NCBI RefSeq assembly: GCF_900106805.1
Contig: NZ_FNNP01000001.1
Coordinates: 1,674,001 to 1,738,000, forward strand
Direction of reading: 5' to 3'
DNA length: 64,000 nucleotides
From: Ruegeria halocynthiae
GTDB taxonomy: Bacteria > Pseudomonadota > Alphaproteobacteria > Rhodobacterales > Rhodobacteraceae
Shown: positions 25,235 through 33,814 of the stretch, in pieces
How the letters are laid out: each line of letters opens with the position of its first letter
Position numbering within the stretch: the first letter of the stretch is position 1
Notes under the pieces: generated by a model
The model's database searches: none
Told to the model about the DNA's origin: nothing
Seen by the model: only the letters and a program-made list of their open reading frames with translations
Program-made: the position numbers and the translations under genes

Positions 25235-27211
25235 TCAGAGAAGCCCACGCGGAACAGTTTCGGACCATTCCTTTGTCAGAACTTCAATTTCATCTGCGCC
25301 TTCAGTGGCGCGCAGTTTGCGGTAAAGGTAGAAATTCTGAGCGTCGCAGGTCATGCGGCACTCGGTTGATATGGCGACATGCCAATCCTCCCGCTCAAAG
25401 GTGAAATTCCATTCGGTCTTGTAATTTGCAGTGGCCGGATCATCAGGGTGAATGCCATAGTGCATTCGCACGTCGCTGCCGACAATCAGATCATGGTAGG
25501 GGTCACGGGTTTTGCCGTAATCATCAAATGTCTCCAGAACCACCTGACCATCATCGGTCACGCAGCGTTCTGATTGTGCTGAAGGTGGGCGCAATTGCTC
25601 AACTGCGAGAACTGGATACGCCTGCGCCGGACCGGGTTCGGAGGCTTGAATTTCGTGCGTGACTTCGCGCACTGGCAAACACAGGGCGCAGTTTTGCAAG
25701 CACAATGTCACTTCGGCAGAATTCGGTCCCGGCCAAACGATCGGCCAGTAAGACGTCGACAAAGCCAGCCGCAACACATGGCCCTCGCGCAAATGGTGCG
25801 CACATTCATTCAGGGCAATCTCGGCCTCGTAAATCTCACCGGGTTGTAGCGCTTCGGGTGTCTCGTGGCTTCGGTAATGGCACAGATTCAGCGACCGATA
25901 GCTGATGCGTTGCGAAACGCCGTCGGGCGAAACATCACACAAGCGCGCGACAAGCTGGGCAACAGGCCGATCCACCGAAAACTGAAACTTCAGTTTTGCG
26001 CGACCCAGCAGCTCCAGCGGAGCCTGTAACGGCGCGCTGTCAAAACAAACCGACAAGGCATCATCGCTTGCCTGATCCCCCGCGAGCTCGTTGTCGATCC
26101 GCATACCGGCACAGAAATACCCACTTTCCGCGCCAACATTGCAAGGTGACGCGACTGTGACCGTGCCACCAGCCGGTTCCTGCGAAAACCCACCAGGAGC
26201 CAGATTCCAGACCTGTTCAATGACATTAGGTGACGGCCAGTTGGTTTCAGCAATCCAACGACCATGCCGAGGACTGTTCTTAGGCGTCGGATTAAAGTGT
26301 TCTTGCAGATACGTCCGGTACGCAGGTAAATCTTCGACGCCATTCTCTTGACCTTTTAGCCAGCGGTCAAACCACCCAATGACCTCAGAATGAAAATCTC
26401 CTGGACCAAGTTTCGAGATATGAGGATAGCGATGCTCCCACGGCCCGATGATGGCTTTTGTCGGCACCGTCAGGTTTGCCGCCAAAGTAGAGGGCGCATT
26501 AACATAAGCATCTGCCCAGCCAGTAATAGCTAACACTGGGGTTTGGATTGCCGACCAGTCCTCGCAAACAGAGCCATGCTTCCAATATGAGTCACGGGTC
26601 TGGTGACGCAACCAATCCACAGACGAGAATGGGACGGTTTGCAGTCGCGCTAGCCAATCCTCTCGCCAATCTACACGAAGATCCGGATCAGCGGGGCGAG
26701 TCAGATATGCAAACATCTGACCGCCCCAATTCACGTTGTCACTCAGCAGGCACCCGCCCATGAAATGGATGTCGTCTGCATAGCGATCCACGGTCGAGGC
26801 GACGCTGACAACAGCCTTCAACGCCGGTGGCTGCCGAAAGGACAGTTGCAAGCCGTTAAACCCGCCCCACGATATTCCGATCATGCCAACGTTGCCGTCG
26901 CACCAATCCTGCGCGGCGATCCAGGCTAAGACTTCCTCGCCATCACGCAGTTCCTGCTCGGAATACTCGTCGTCGAATTGCCCCTCGCTGTCCCCGGTGC
27001 CAGCTATGTCGACCCGGATGCAGGCATAGCCCGCTGCAGCAAATACCGTGTGCGTTGTTTCATCACGCGATGCAGTACCGTCTCGTTTGCGATATGGCAG
27101 GTATTCCAGAATGGCCGGGGCCGGGCTCGTGTCAGGTAACCAGAGGCGCGCAGCAAGCCGTCGCCCGTCGGCAAGAGTGATCCATGTGTTTTCGATGGTT
27201 TCGATTGGCAT
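25235..27211 (-). CDS. CocE/NonD (X-Pro dipeptidyl-peptidase S15) hydrolase, 658 aa
   Basis: An alpha/beta hydrolase with DIAGTGDSEGQFDD (~68-81) and nucleophile elbow GISWGGFNG (Ser114), a cap region, and the C-terminal jelly-roll domain (LKFQFSVDRPVAQLVARLCDVSPDG; LRLALSTSYWPIVWPGPN). Family members hydrolyse esters or X-Pro peptides; cocaine esterase is the best-known relative. No signal peptide, so it is cytoplasmic. The fragment of a peptide-transporter binding protein directly downstream suggests it once worked with a peptide or amide uptake system. Substrate unknown. Confidence 0.88.
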   Translation of the reverse strand: MPIETIENTWITLADGRRLAARLWLPDTSPAPAILEYLPYRKRDGTASRDETTHTVFAAAGYACIRVDIAGTGDSEGQFDDEYSEQELRDGEEVLAWIAAQDWCDGNVGMIGISWGGFNGLQLSFRQPPALKAVVSVASTVDRYADDIHFMGGCLLSDNVNWGGQMFAYLTRPADPDLRVDWREDWLARLQTVPFSSVDWLRHQTRDSYWKHGSVCEDWSAIQTPVLAITGWADAYVNAPSTLAANLTVPTKAIIGPWEHRYPHISKLGPGDFHSEVIGWFDRWLKGQENGVEDLPAYRTYLQEHFNPTPKNSPRHGRWIAETNWPSPNVIEQVWNLAPGGFSQEPAGGTVTVASPCNVGAESGYFCAGMRIDNELAGDQASDDALSVCFDSAPLQAPLELLGRAKLKFQFSVDRPVAQLVARLCDVSPDGVSQRISYRSLNLCHYRSHETPEALQPGEIYEAEIALNECAHHLREGHVLRLALSTSYWPIVWPGPNSAEVTLCLQNCALCLPVREVTHEIQASEPGPAQAYPVLAVEQLRPPSAQSERCVTDDGQVVLETFDDYGKTRDPYHDLIVGSDVRMHYGIHPDDPATANYKTEWNFTFEREDWHVAISTECRMTCDAQNFYLYRKLRATEGADEIEVLTKEWSETVPRGLL

Positions 27212-27273
27212 CTGAGGCTCCTCTGTTGCGAGCTGATGCTAAAGAAGAAATCGATTTGCAGATAAAACAAATT

Positions 27274-28094
27274 GGGCTCTGTTGCAAACTTTTGGCTGCT
27301 GACGCGCTTGGGTTTAGCGCGTGGATGGCTTTCGGTCCCAACTAGTCGAAAGCCCGTTCATGATCTCTTTCAAAGGCGCGCAATATCCCAAGGATTTGAT
27401 CCTCTTTGCTGTTTTCTCCTATGTCCGCTACGGCGTGTCGTACCGTGATCTTGAAGAAATCATGTCCGATCTTAGCGTTACGGTAGATCACACGACGCTG
27501 AACCGTTGGGTTACAAAATACGCCAGTGCAATCCCCGACGTAGCGCGCATGCATAAGGAACCAAGTGACCGCTCCTGGCGGATCGATGATACTTACAACA
27601 AGGTGAAAGGTGCGTGGGTCTATCTCTACGGAGCGGTCGACAAACACGGCAAGATTTTGGATTTCATGCATTCAGGAGGTCGGAACAAACCTGCCGCTAC
27701 GAAATTCTTCGCTCGAATGTTGGAAAGCAATGGTCTTCCACGAAAGATCGTCATCAACAAGAGCGGTGCGAACACAGCCGGCATCAAAGCCATCAACAAG
27801 ATGCTGAAAGGCTTTGGCGGCCCAATTCCAATCGAGATGGTCAGGCGGAAGTATCTGAATGTCATTGTGGAACAGGACCATCGCTTCATCAAGCGACGCA
27901 CTCGACCGATCCTAGGGTTCAAGACCTTCGCTTCAGCGGCGACAACGCTGACCGGAATCGAAGTGGCGCACATGATCCACAAAGACTAAATCACGCCCGG
28001 AATCTGTCCGTTTCGTCAATTTGCAGAACTGGCGGCATAAGCCGCGGGTTCGGTATTAGCTCTTCGTTCAGTCAGAAATTTCGCAACAGATCCC
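27274..28094 (+). mobile_element. IS6-family insertion sequence, 821 bp
   Basis: Left end GGGCTCTGTTGCAAACTTT (from 27274) and right end AAATTTCGCAACAGATCCC (to 28094) are imperfect inverted repeats of the IS6 type and enclose one transposase gene. The 8 bp flanking each side (AACAAATT and ATCCACGC) do not match, so no target duplication is seen. Size fits the family. Confidence 0.8.
27360..27989 (+). CDS. IS6-family transposase, catalytic Asp-to-Asn variant, 209 aa
   Basis: The product begins MISFKGAQYPKDLILFAVFSY in the family pattern. Positions below count from an upstream in-frame GTG (27321); subtract 13 for this start. The first catalytic Asp is in WRIDDTY (89), the Glu in IVEQDH (184), and the end is TLTGIEVAHMIHKD. 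The second Asp, in the usual IDKSGAN block, reads VINKSGAN (Asn146), which should abolish catalysis. Otherwise the protein looks nearly full length without frameshifts. Confidence 0.82.
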   Translation: MISFKGAQYPKDLILFAVFSYVRYGVSYRDLEEIMSDLSVTVDHTTLNRWVTKYASAIPDVARMHKEPSDRSWRIDDTYNKVKGAWVYLYGAVDKHGKILDFMHSGGRNKPAATKFFARMLESNGLPRKIVINKSGANTAGIKAINKMLKGFGGPIPIEMVRRKYLNVIVEQDHRFIKRRTRPILGFKTFASAATTLTGIEVAHMIHKD

Positions 28095-28154
28095 ATCCAC
28101 GCTCACACTAAATCAACCATGAGCAACACCGTTCAAAGCCCAGACCGCAAGCAT

Positions 28155-29861
28155 TCATTTGTCGATCTCGAGACCCGCCTTGTGAAGACTGCCTAGCAGC
28201 TTTTGCTCGAACTGATCACCCAGTTGCCAGATTGACAGAATGCTGTTTGCCTCGGATGCAAAGGCGGGTCGTTGCAATAACAACTCATTCAGCGAGGACT
28301 GGGCCTCTTGCTGGCGTTCCAAACTCGCATTCAGAACCGCGCTCCAAAGGTGTGTCCAAAGGAAGTTTGGCATGTCAATCTGGTCCAAAACCGTGAGTGC
28401 CTGTTGGTAATTCCCTTGATCGAATTCATAAAAGATACGCGGGAAATGGTACCAATGCGGATGTACGGGGTTCAAGGCGATGGCCCGATCCACAATGGCC
28501 AGACCTTCGTCCCAATCACCGCTGAAGGCAAGCCTCATACCATAATGTGCCAGAACAGAGCTGTCATTTGGGTTCAGGCCAACTGCAATCTGACCGGCCC
28601 TGCGAAACCCATCAAAATCTCCACGCACAAAGCGCATATTGGCCAACATCAAATGTCCGGCCGCCAGGTTCGGATCTATCTCAACGGCACGCCGCGCCGC
28701 ATCAGAGGCGGCGGCGATCACCTCTTGGCGGTCGCCACCAAGACCAAATCGGATTTGTTGAAGATAAAGATTGGATAACACGGCCCATGCTTCGGCGTAG
28801 TCTGGGCTTTGTTCCAGAGATCGTTGAATGCAGTCCATGATTGCCGGATGACGGCCATGGTCGATTGTGATCTGGTAACTGTAATAGCTAAGCACGCAAT
28901 CATATGCATCGCGATTACTCGGTGGCGTTCTGGTCGCGGTTTTCATCGCATCCTGAGTCAGAACACCGTATTTTCCGGCCAATCTTCCGATTACATCACG
29001 GATTATATTATCTTGAGCGGAGTAGATTTCGCTAGGGGCGCGGCCGGTGGAATAGTCATTCACCCAAACATATCGCTGGCTCTTGAGGTCGATGAGGCGG
29101 GCTGACAGCACAATGGTATCGCCCTTGTCGAGAACACTTCCTTCAAGCGCAAAATCCGCATTGAATTCTGTCCTGAGGCCCTGCAGATCAGAGCCCCCTT
29201 GGGACGATCTCTGGCCACTGCCCAATGGCAACACCCAAATGTCACGGAATCGCGCCAACTCGCTTGTCAATTGCTGTGTCAGCCCATCGGCAAAGTATCC
29301 CGGCCCCTCACCTAATGTGTCAAACGGAAGGACAGCCACGACAGGGCCTTGCGGTAATGCTCCTTCAGAGACTGAGGGGCTTGATGCCCACCAGCCAACA
29401 AACGCAAACCAGACCAACGCGCATAGTGCCAATAGCCCGGCAACACCAAGACCGATCGCGGGAATTCGTCGGGGGTTGCGGATTTCCAGTGGCGCGACCT
29501 CGGGTAAAAGACCCGGTTGTTCAGGCGGTGCAACACGTTCGAACCTTGGGGCGTAGCCTCCCTTGGGAATGGTCAGACGCAGCGGATCTTGCCGGCCCGG
29601 TCCGGCATAGTAGCCATCTATGTCCTGTCTCAGGCGTCGTGCCTCAAGCCGGACAATCGGGTCGATTTGCTGATCAAATGTCTCATCCCTGTCAAAAACA
29701 GACATAGCGATAGAAACACCTTTGATCTGATCAGCGCGACCCGCCAGATACTCTTCGACGATGTAGGATAGAAAGGCGCGGCGTTGCGGTGTCGCTGCAA
29801 AATCGGGATGGGCCAATATACAATGCAACTGCGCCCGAATGTCATTTTCCGATATGTCCAC
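28155..29861 (-). CDS. Membrane regulatory protein: TolB-like and TPR domains, 568 aa
   Basis: The N-terminal ~100 residues (RAQLHCILAHPDFAATPQRRAFLSYIVEEYLAGR; VFDRDETFDQQIDPIVRLEARRLRQDIDGYY) match the short module seen before membrane helices in adenylate-cyclase-type TPR proteins. One helix (IPAIGLGVAGLLALCALVWFAFVGWW in three parts, ~145-168) crosses the membrane. Then comes a TolB-like domain (VVAVLPFDTLGEGPGYFADGLTQQL) and TPR-like repeats to the end. I chose GTG at 29861, with GAGG upstream; a TTG at 29900 lacks a binding site. No cyclase catalytic domain is present. Probably a signalling scaffold. Confidence 0.75.
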   Translation of the reverse strand: MDISENDIRAQLHCILAHPDFAATPQRRAFLSYIVEEYLAGRADQIKGVSIAMSVFDRDETFDQQIDPIVRLEARRLRQDIDGYYAGPGRQDPLRLTIPKGGYAPRFERVAPPEQPGLLPEVAPLEIRNPRRIPAIGLGVAGLLALCALVWFAFVGWWASSPSVSEGALPQGPVVAVLPFDTLGEGPGYFADGLTQQLTSELARFRDIWVLPLGSGQRSSQGGSDLQGLRTEFNADFALEGSVLDKGDTIVLSARLIDLKSQRYVWVNDYSTGRAPSEIYSAQDNIIRDVIGRLAGKYGVLTQDAMKTATRTPPSNRDAYDCVLSYYSYQITIDHGRHPAIMDCIQRSLEQSPDYAEAWAVLSNLYLQQIRFGLGGDRQEVIAAASDAARRAVEIDPNLAAGHLMLANMRFVRGDFDGFRRAGQIAVGLNPNDSSVLAHYGMRLAFSGDWDEGLAIVDRAIALNPVHPHWYHFPRIFYEFDQGNYQQALTVLDQIDMPNFLWTHLWSAVLNASLERQQEAQSSLNELLLQRPAFASEANSILSIWQLGDQFEQKLLGSLHKAGLEIDK

Positions 29862-30164
29862 CCAAAGAACCTCATTCCCGTAAAAATCTAAAGAAAACAA
29901 ACAATCAACACGCGACTCCGGGTGTAATACAGGGGATCAACGGCAGGTAGCAACATGTTCGCACTTCTCTGCGGTATTTCTTTCGCTAACACGGGCAAGC
30001 ACTTTGCCATGCAGGCAAGCGCCGGAGCGACAGGGAAACGGCCTTTGTATTCGAAAAGATGCCGTTCTACGTGAACGACCAGATTTTCCCTCGTGATTTG
30101 GTTTTGTAGCCGCTTCCTTGCCGCTTTCGATTATTGAATTCTCTTCGACAGGAGCTGTCTGATC
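29862..30164. other. Divergent spacer between TPR gene and alkylsulfatase
   Basis: About 300 bp without a convincing gene, presumed to hold two divergent promoters. AGGAG (30150-30154) is the ribosome binding site of the alkylsulfatase. No clear palindrome stands out. Confidence 0.5.
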
Positions 30165-32219
30165 ATGGCACGCCGACAAAAACTACTATTCACCACCGCA
30201 CTATTGATGTTGACCGGGGGTGTAGGGGCCGCGCAGGAACATTTTGACCCCAAGGGTAAGATGCCATCGGAATTCACTGTCGAGTTTCAGAAGCAGATGC
30301 GTGACTCTCTGCCGTTCGAAGATCAGCGTGACTTTGAAGAAAGCCGCAAAGGTCTGATTGCAGTTCCTGACTATCGTCAGATCAAAACCGAAGACGGAAC
30401 GGTCGCGTGGGATATCGGCAGCTATGACTTCCTGCTCGAAGACGGTCAGGCCTTTGACTCGATCCATCCATCGCTGCAACGCCAGGCTATTCTGAATATG
30501 AACTACGGCCTTTACGAGATCCTGGAAGGCAAGATCTATCAGGTGCGTGGCTTTGATCTGTCGAATATCTCGTTCATCCGGGGTGACACCGGTTGGATCA
30601 TATTTGACCCTCTGGCGTCAAAAGAGACCGCCGCCGCCGCGTTGAAGCTGCTGAACGACACGGTCGGAGAACTGCCTGTCAAAGCGGTCATTTATTCCCA
30701 TTCCCACGCCGATCACTATGGCGGTGTCCGCGGTGTCATCACTGATGAAGATGTTGCCAATGGCGTCGAGGTCATCGCGCCCGAAGGCTTTATGGAACAT
30801 GCCGTTTCAGAAAACGTCTACGCCGGAAACGTGATGAACCGCCGCCTGTTCTTCCAATACGGTGTTCTGCTACCGCGCGACCCGCATGGTCACGTGGATC
30901 AGTCGATCGGCAAGAATATCTCTGCCGGTACTACCGGTCTGATCGAACCGACCCGCTATGTCTCGGACGACTACGAAGAGATTACTATCGACGGCGTGCG
31001 CATGATCTTCCAGAATACGCCCGGAACCGAAGCCCCGGCTGAAATGAACACCTATTTCCCCGATCTCAATGCCTTTTGGGCGGCGGAAAACATCACCGGC
31101 ACGATCCACAACATCTATACGCTGCGTGGTGCGCTGGTGCGCGATGCGCTCAGCTGGTCAAAGCATATCAACGACGCGCTTTATGAATTCGGGCAAGATG
31201 CCGATTTGATGTTCGCCTCGCATTCCTGGCCTCGCTTTGGCAATGACCGCATTCAAGAAGTTATGCGCGCGCAACGTGACACTTATGCCAACCTCAACAA
31301 CGGCGTGTTGAACCTGGCCAACAAGGGTGTGACCATCAACGAGGTCCACAATGTCTATGAGGTGCCGGAAAGCCTGCAGCAGCAATGGGCCGCGCGCAGC
31401 TACCATGGCTCGGTCGAGCATAACAGCCGTGCGGTTATCAACCGGTATCTGGGATATTGGGATGCCAACCCGACCACTTTGACGCCCTTGTCCCCAAAGG
31501 ACAGCGCGCCGCTGTTTGTCGAGATGATGGGTGGTGCAGAACCGATCCTGGCCAAAGGACAGGCGTTGTTTGACGCAGGTCAATACCTGCATGCTACTGA
31601 AATTCTGAATAAACTGGTCTATGCCGAACCGCACAACCAGCAAGCCAAGGATTTGTTGGCTGATGCGTTCGAACAGATCGGCTACCAGAAAGAAAGCCCC
31701 TCGGTCCGCAACTCGTTCCTGGGTGCCGCTTATGAGCTGCGCAATGGCATCCCGCAAGGCGCCACTATCGAAACCACGGGTCCCGACACAATTCGGGCAA
31801 TGGAAACGTCGATGTGGCTGGATTTTATCGCCATTCGCGTCAATAGCGCAAAAGCGGCGGGTATGGAGTTTGTCATCAACCTGTCCATTCCGGACCGGGA
31901 TGAGAACATCGTGGTCGAGATGAGCAATGCCACGTTGACCCATATCATCGACCAGACAGCCCCGAATGCGGATCTGTCAATCAGTTTGAACCGCGCCGAT
32001 CTGGAGAAGGTCATGACAGGTGAGCGCAAGCTTACCGAATTGCTGGCGGACGGGACGGCACAGTCCAAAGGCAACACGGATGTTGTGGCCCAACTGGCAT
32101 CCACATTGGACCAGTTCGATATTGGGTTTGAACTGATGCCTGGCACCGGGGCCAAGGATCTTACGCCCCAGACAAATGACTTTGCCCAGCCTCCGTTGGC
32201 GAATTCAAACGGAGGCTAG
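30165..32219 (+). CDS. Secreted alkylsulfatase, SdsA1/BDS1 type, 684 aa
   Basis: A signal peptide (MARRQKLLFTTALLMLTGG, cleavage near AAQ) sends the protein to the periplasm. The metallo-beta-lactamase domain has the zinc motif HSHADH (179-184) and later HSWPRFG and the alkylsulfatase helical region. A C-terminal SCP2-like domain (~555-660; SLNRADLEKVMTGERKLTELLADG) binds the alkyl chain in this class. It releases sulfate from long-chain alkyl sulfates such as SDS. All three domains appear complete. Confidence 0.92.
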   Translation: MARRQKLLFTTALLMLTGGVGAAQEHFDPKGKMPSEFTVEFQKQMRDSLPFEDQRDFEESRKGLIAVPDYRQIKTEDGTVAWDIGSYDFLLEDGQAFDSIHPSLQRQAILNMNYGLYEILEGKIYQVRGFDLSNISFIRGDTGWIIFDPLASKETAAAALKLLNDTVGELPVKAVIYSHSHADHYGGVRGVITDEDVANGVEVIAPEGFMEHAVSENVYAGNVMNRRLFFQYGVLLPRDPHGHVDQSIGKNISAGTTGLIEPTRYVSDDYEEITIDGVRMIFQNTPGTEAPAEMNTYFPDLNAFWAAENITGTIHNIYTLRGALVRDALSWSKHINDALYEFGQDADLMFASHSWPRFGNDRIQEVMRAQRDTYANLNNGVLNLANKGVTINEVHNVYEVPESLQQQWAARSYHGSVEHNSRAVINRYLGYWDANPTTLTPLSPKDSAPLFVEMMGGAEPILAKGQALFDAGQYLHATEILNKLVYAEPHNQQAKDLLADAFEQIGYQKESPSVRNSFLGAAYELRNGIPQGATIETTGPDTIRAMETSMWLDFIAIRVNSAKAAGMEFVINLSIPDRDENIVVEMSNATLTHIIDQTAPNADLSISLNRADLEKVMTGERKLTELLADGTAQSKGNTDVVAQLASTLDQFDIGFELMPGTGAKDLTPQTNDFAQPPLANSNGG

Positions 32220-32239
32220 TCTCCGCGCCCGTCTGGGCG

Positions 32240-32314
32240 AACTATCCCAGATCGACCCCAGTTTTGGCCACAAGAGAAATTCGGACCCGAATTCGAAGTT
32301 GATCTGGGATAGTT
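32240..32314. repeat. Nested inverted repeat, 75 bp
   Basis: Outer arms AACTATCCCAGATC (32240-32253) and GATCTGGGATAGTT (32301-32314) are perfect 14-mers; inside lies AATTCG/CGAATT around GACC. It is followed by TTCCC only, so it is a weak terminator at best. It may be a small mobile-element relic or the terminator of the alkylsulfatase gene. Confidence 0.6.
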
Positions 32315-32451
32315 TTCCCTCGAAACGGTCGCTCATGATTTGACTGGCAGGTGGCCAAAAGGTGTAGGAAGCAATTTGCACATACTTTGGCAAAATGTCC
32401 TGCGCAGCAAGTCAGCGGAACTTTTAGAACTTTACCCCTGGACCAGTCCAG

Positions 32452-33477
32452 TCACAAAGCGTGAATGTCTCGTGGTTCAGCAAAGCCTTTGATCTGGGTG
32501 CGTTTATAAGTTCGTGCCACCTCGACCTCCTCCAGCAGATCAAATGTCGATTGATCGATAAGAAACTGGCTTCCAGTAATTTTCGTTTCTGCTTCTAACC
32601 TAGCGGCTAAGTTTACGGTGGAACCGATGCAAGTATATGTCGCCCGGTTGTCTGTTCCCGCATAACCTGCAACGACCTCACCAGTGGCAATGCCAACACC
32701 AATCCGCAAATCGTCTAATCCTTCGCCGGCTCGTTCAGTATTTAAAGTCTCTATCATGTCAAACATTTCCCGCCCCGCCTGAACAGCACTTTGGGAAGAG
32801 TTTTCAAGAGGTTGAGGAACTCCGAACAGAGCCATCAGCCCATCACCCAACATCAGACTTACGATCCCGTCATTGCTGGTGACCGCCTCAAACATCAGCG
32901 TGTAAAAAGTGTTGAGCAGCTCAATCGTAGCCTCGGGATCGAGCTGTTCAGACAGACCGGTAAACCCCCGTAAGTCGCAAAACAAAACGGATGCATGGGC
33001 GCGTTTGCCCCCGATGGCAAAGCCTGAGTTCTGCAGGTCCTGCGCCACCTCGCTGGTTGCGAAACGCTCAAGCAGGCGCTTTTGTTCGTCGCGCAGTCTT
33101 TTCTTTTCCAGGCAACTGGCCAGCCGGGCTTTTAGCAGGGTTTTGTTGACGGGTTTGGGCAGGTAGTCATCGGCGCCCAGTTCGATACAGCGAACGATGT
33201 TGTCAAGCCCCTCAACAGAGGATGTCACAATGACAGGGATGTCTCGAAATTCCGGATTGGATTTTAGAACTTCGAGAACCTCAAACCCGTCCATTTCCGG
33301 CATCTCAATATCAAGCAGCAAAAGGTCAACGTCTTGCGTGGCTAACAAATTCACCGCGACGCGGCCATTTTCAGCAAGCAAAGCCCGATACCCCAACATT
33401 TCGACGCTGCGAGACAGAAGCAGGCGATTGACCTTGTTGTCGTCGACAATCAGAAGATTTCCAGACAACTCAACCAT
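32452..33477 (-). CDS. Response regulator with class III adenylate/guanylate cyclase domain, 341 aa
   Basis: An N-terminal receiver domain (LLIVDDN; phospho-acceptor Asp56 in LLLLDIEMPEMDG; KP at ~108) is joined by a helical linker to a cyclase catalytic domain: SVLFCDLRGFTGLSEQ (metal Asp168), LMLGDGLMALFG (metal Asp212), and TCIGSTVNLAARLE. Phosphorylation presumably controls cyclic nucleotide production. It is third in an operon with the kinase and Hpt genes and overlaps Hpt by 8 bp. ATP versus GTP preference cannot be settled by eye. Confidence 0.9.
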   Translation of the reverse strand: MVELSGNLLIVDDNKVNRLLLSRSVEMLGYRALLAENGRVAVNLLATQDVDLLLLDIEMPEMDGFEVLEVLKSNPEFRDIPVIVTSSVEGLDNIVRCIELGADDYLPKPVNKTLLKARLASCLEKKRLRDEQKRLLERFATSEVAQDLQNSGFAIGGKRAHASVLFCDLRGFTGLSEQLDPEATIELLNTFYTLMFEAVTSNDGIVSLMLGDGLMALFGVPQPLENSSQSAVQAGREMFDMIETLNTERAGEGLDDLRIGVGIATGEVVAGYAGTDNRATYTCIGSTVNLAARLEAETKITGSQFLIDQSTFDLLEEVEVARTYKRTQIKGFAEPRDIHAL

Positions 33478-33811
33478 TTATCAAGTCCTGCAAAGTGGAT
33501 CTAGCCATGTCCAATGCAGTCTGCAAGGTATTCACGCCCGTCAGGTCGCCGTCTTCTGGCATGTCCCCTAGTTCGATTTTGCGTGCCAACTCAGCCAATG
33601 AACACGCACCAAAAGTTGCAGCGTTGGATTTCAATGAATGGGCTGCGCGGCGATACCCATCGGCATCTCCGCCCGCAAGTGCCGTAGTTAAGTCGGCCAT
33701 CATTCCCGGGGCTTCATCCAAGAAAGTACTGACAAGTTCGACTGCAAATTTGTCACCGGTTGCGTCTTTGAGTTCGTTGTAAACATCTAAATCTATGGGG
33801 CCGTTGGTCAT
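33470..33811 (-). CDS. Histidine phosphotransfer (Hpt) protein, 113 aa
   Basis: A single Hpt four-helix domain with the phospho-accepting His58 in AAHSLKSNAATFGA. It would carry phosphate from the hybrid kinase's receiver to the receiver-cyclase. The gene lies 3 bp after the kinase stop and overlaps the cyclase gene by 8 bp. Length is normal for a stand-alone Hpt. Confidence 0.92.
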   Translation of the reverse strand: MTNGPIDLDVYNELKDATGDKFAVELVSTFLDEAPGMMADLTTALAGGDADGYRRAAHSLKSNAATFGACSLAELARKIELGDMPEDGDLTGVNTLQTALDMARSTLQDLING

Positions 33812-33814
33812 GGA

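Noticed and set aside
28155..29861. Adenylate cyclase annotation for the TolB/TPR protein
   Set aside because: Similar proteins are often called cyclases because of fused domains, but no metal-binding Asp pair or other cyclase catalytic motif is visible here.
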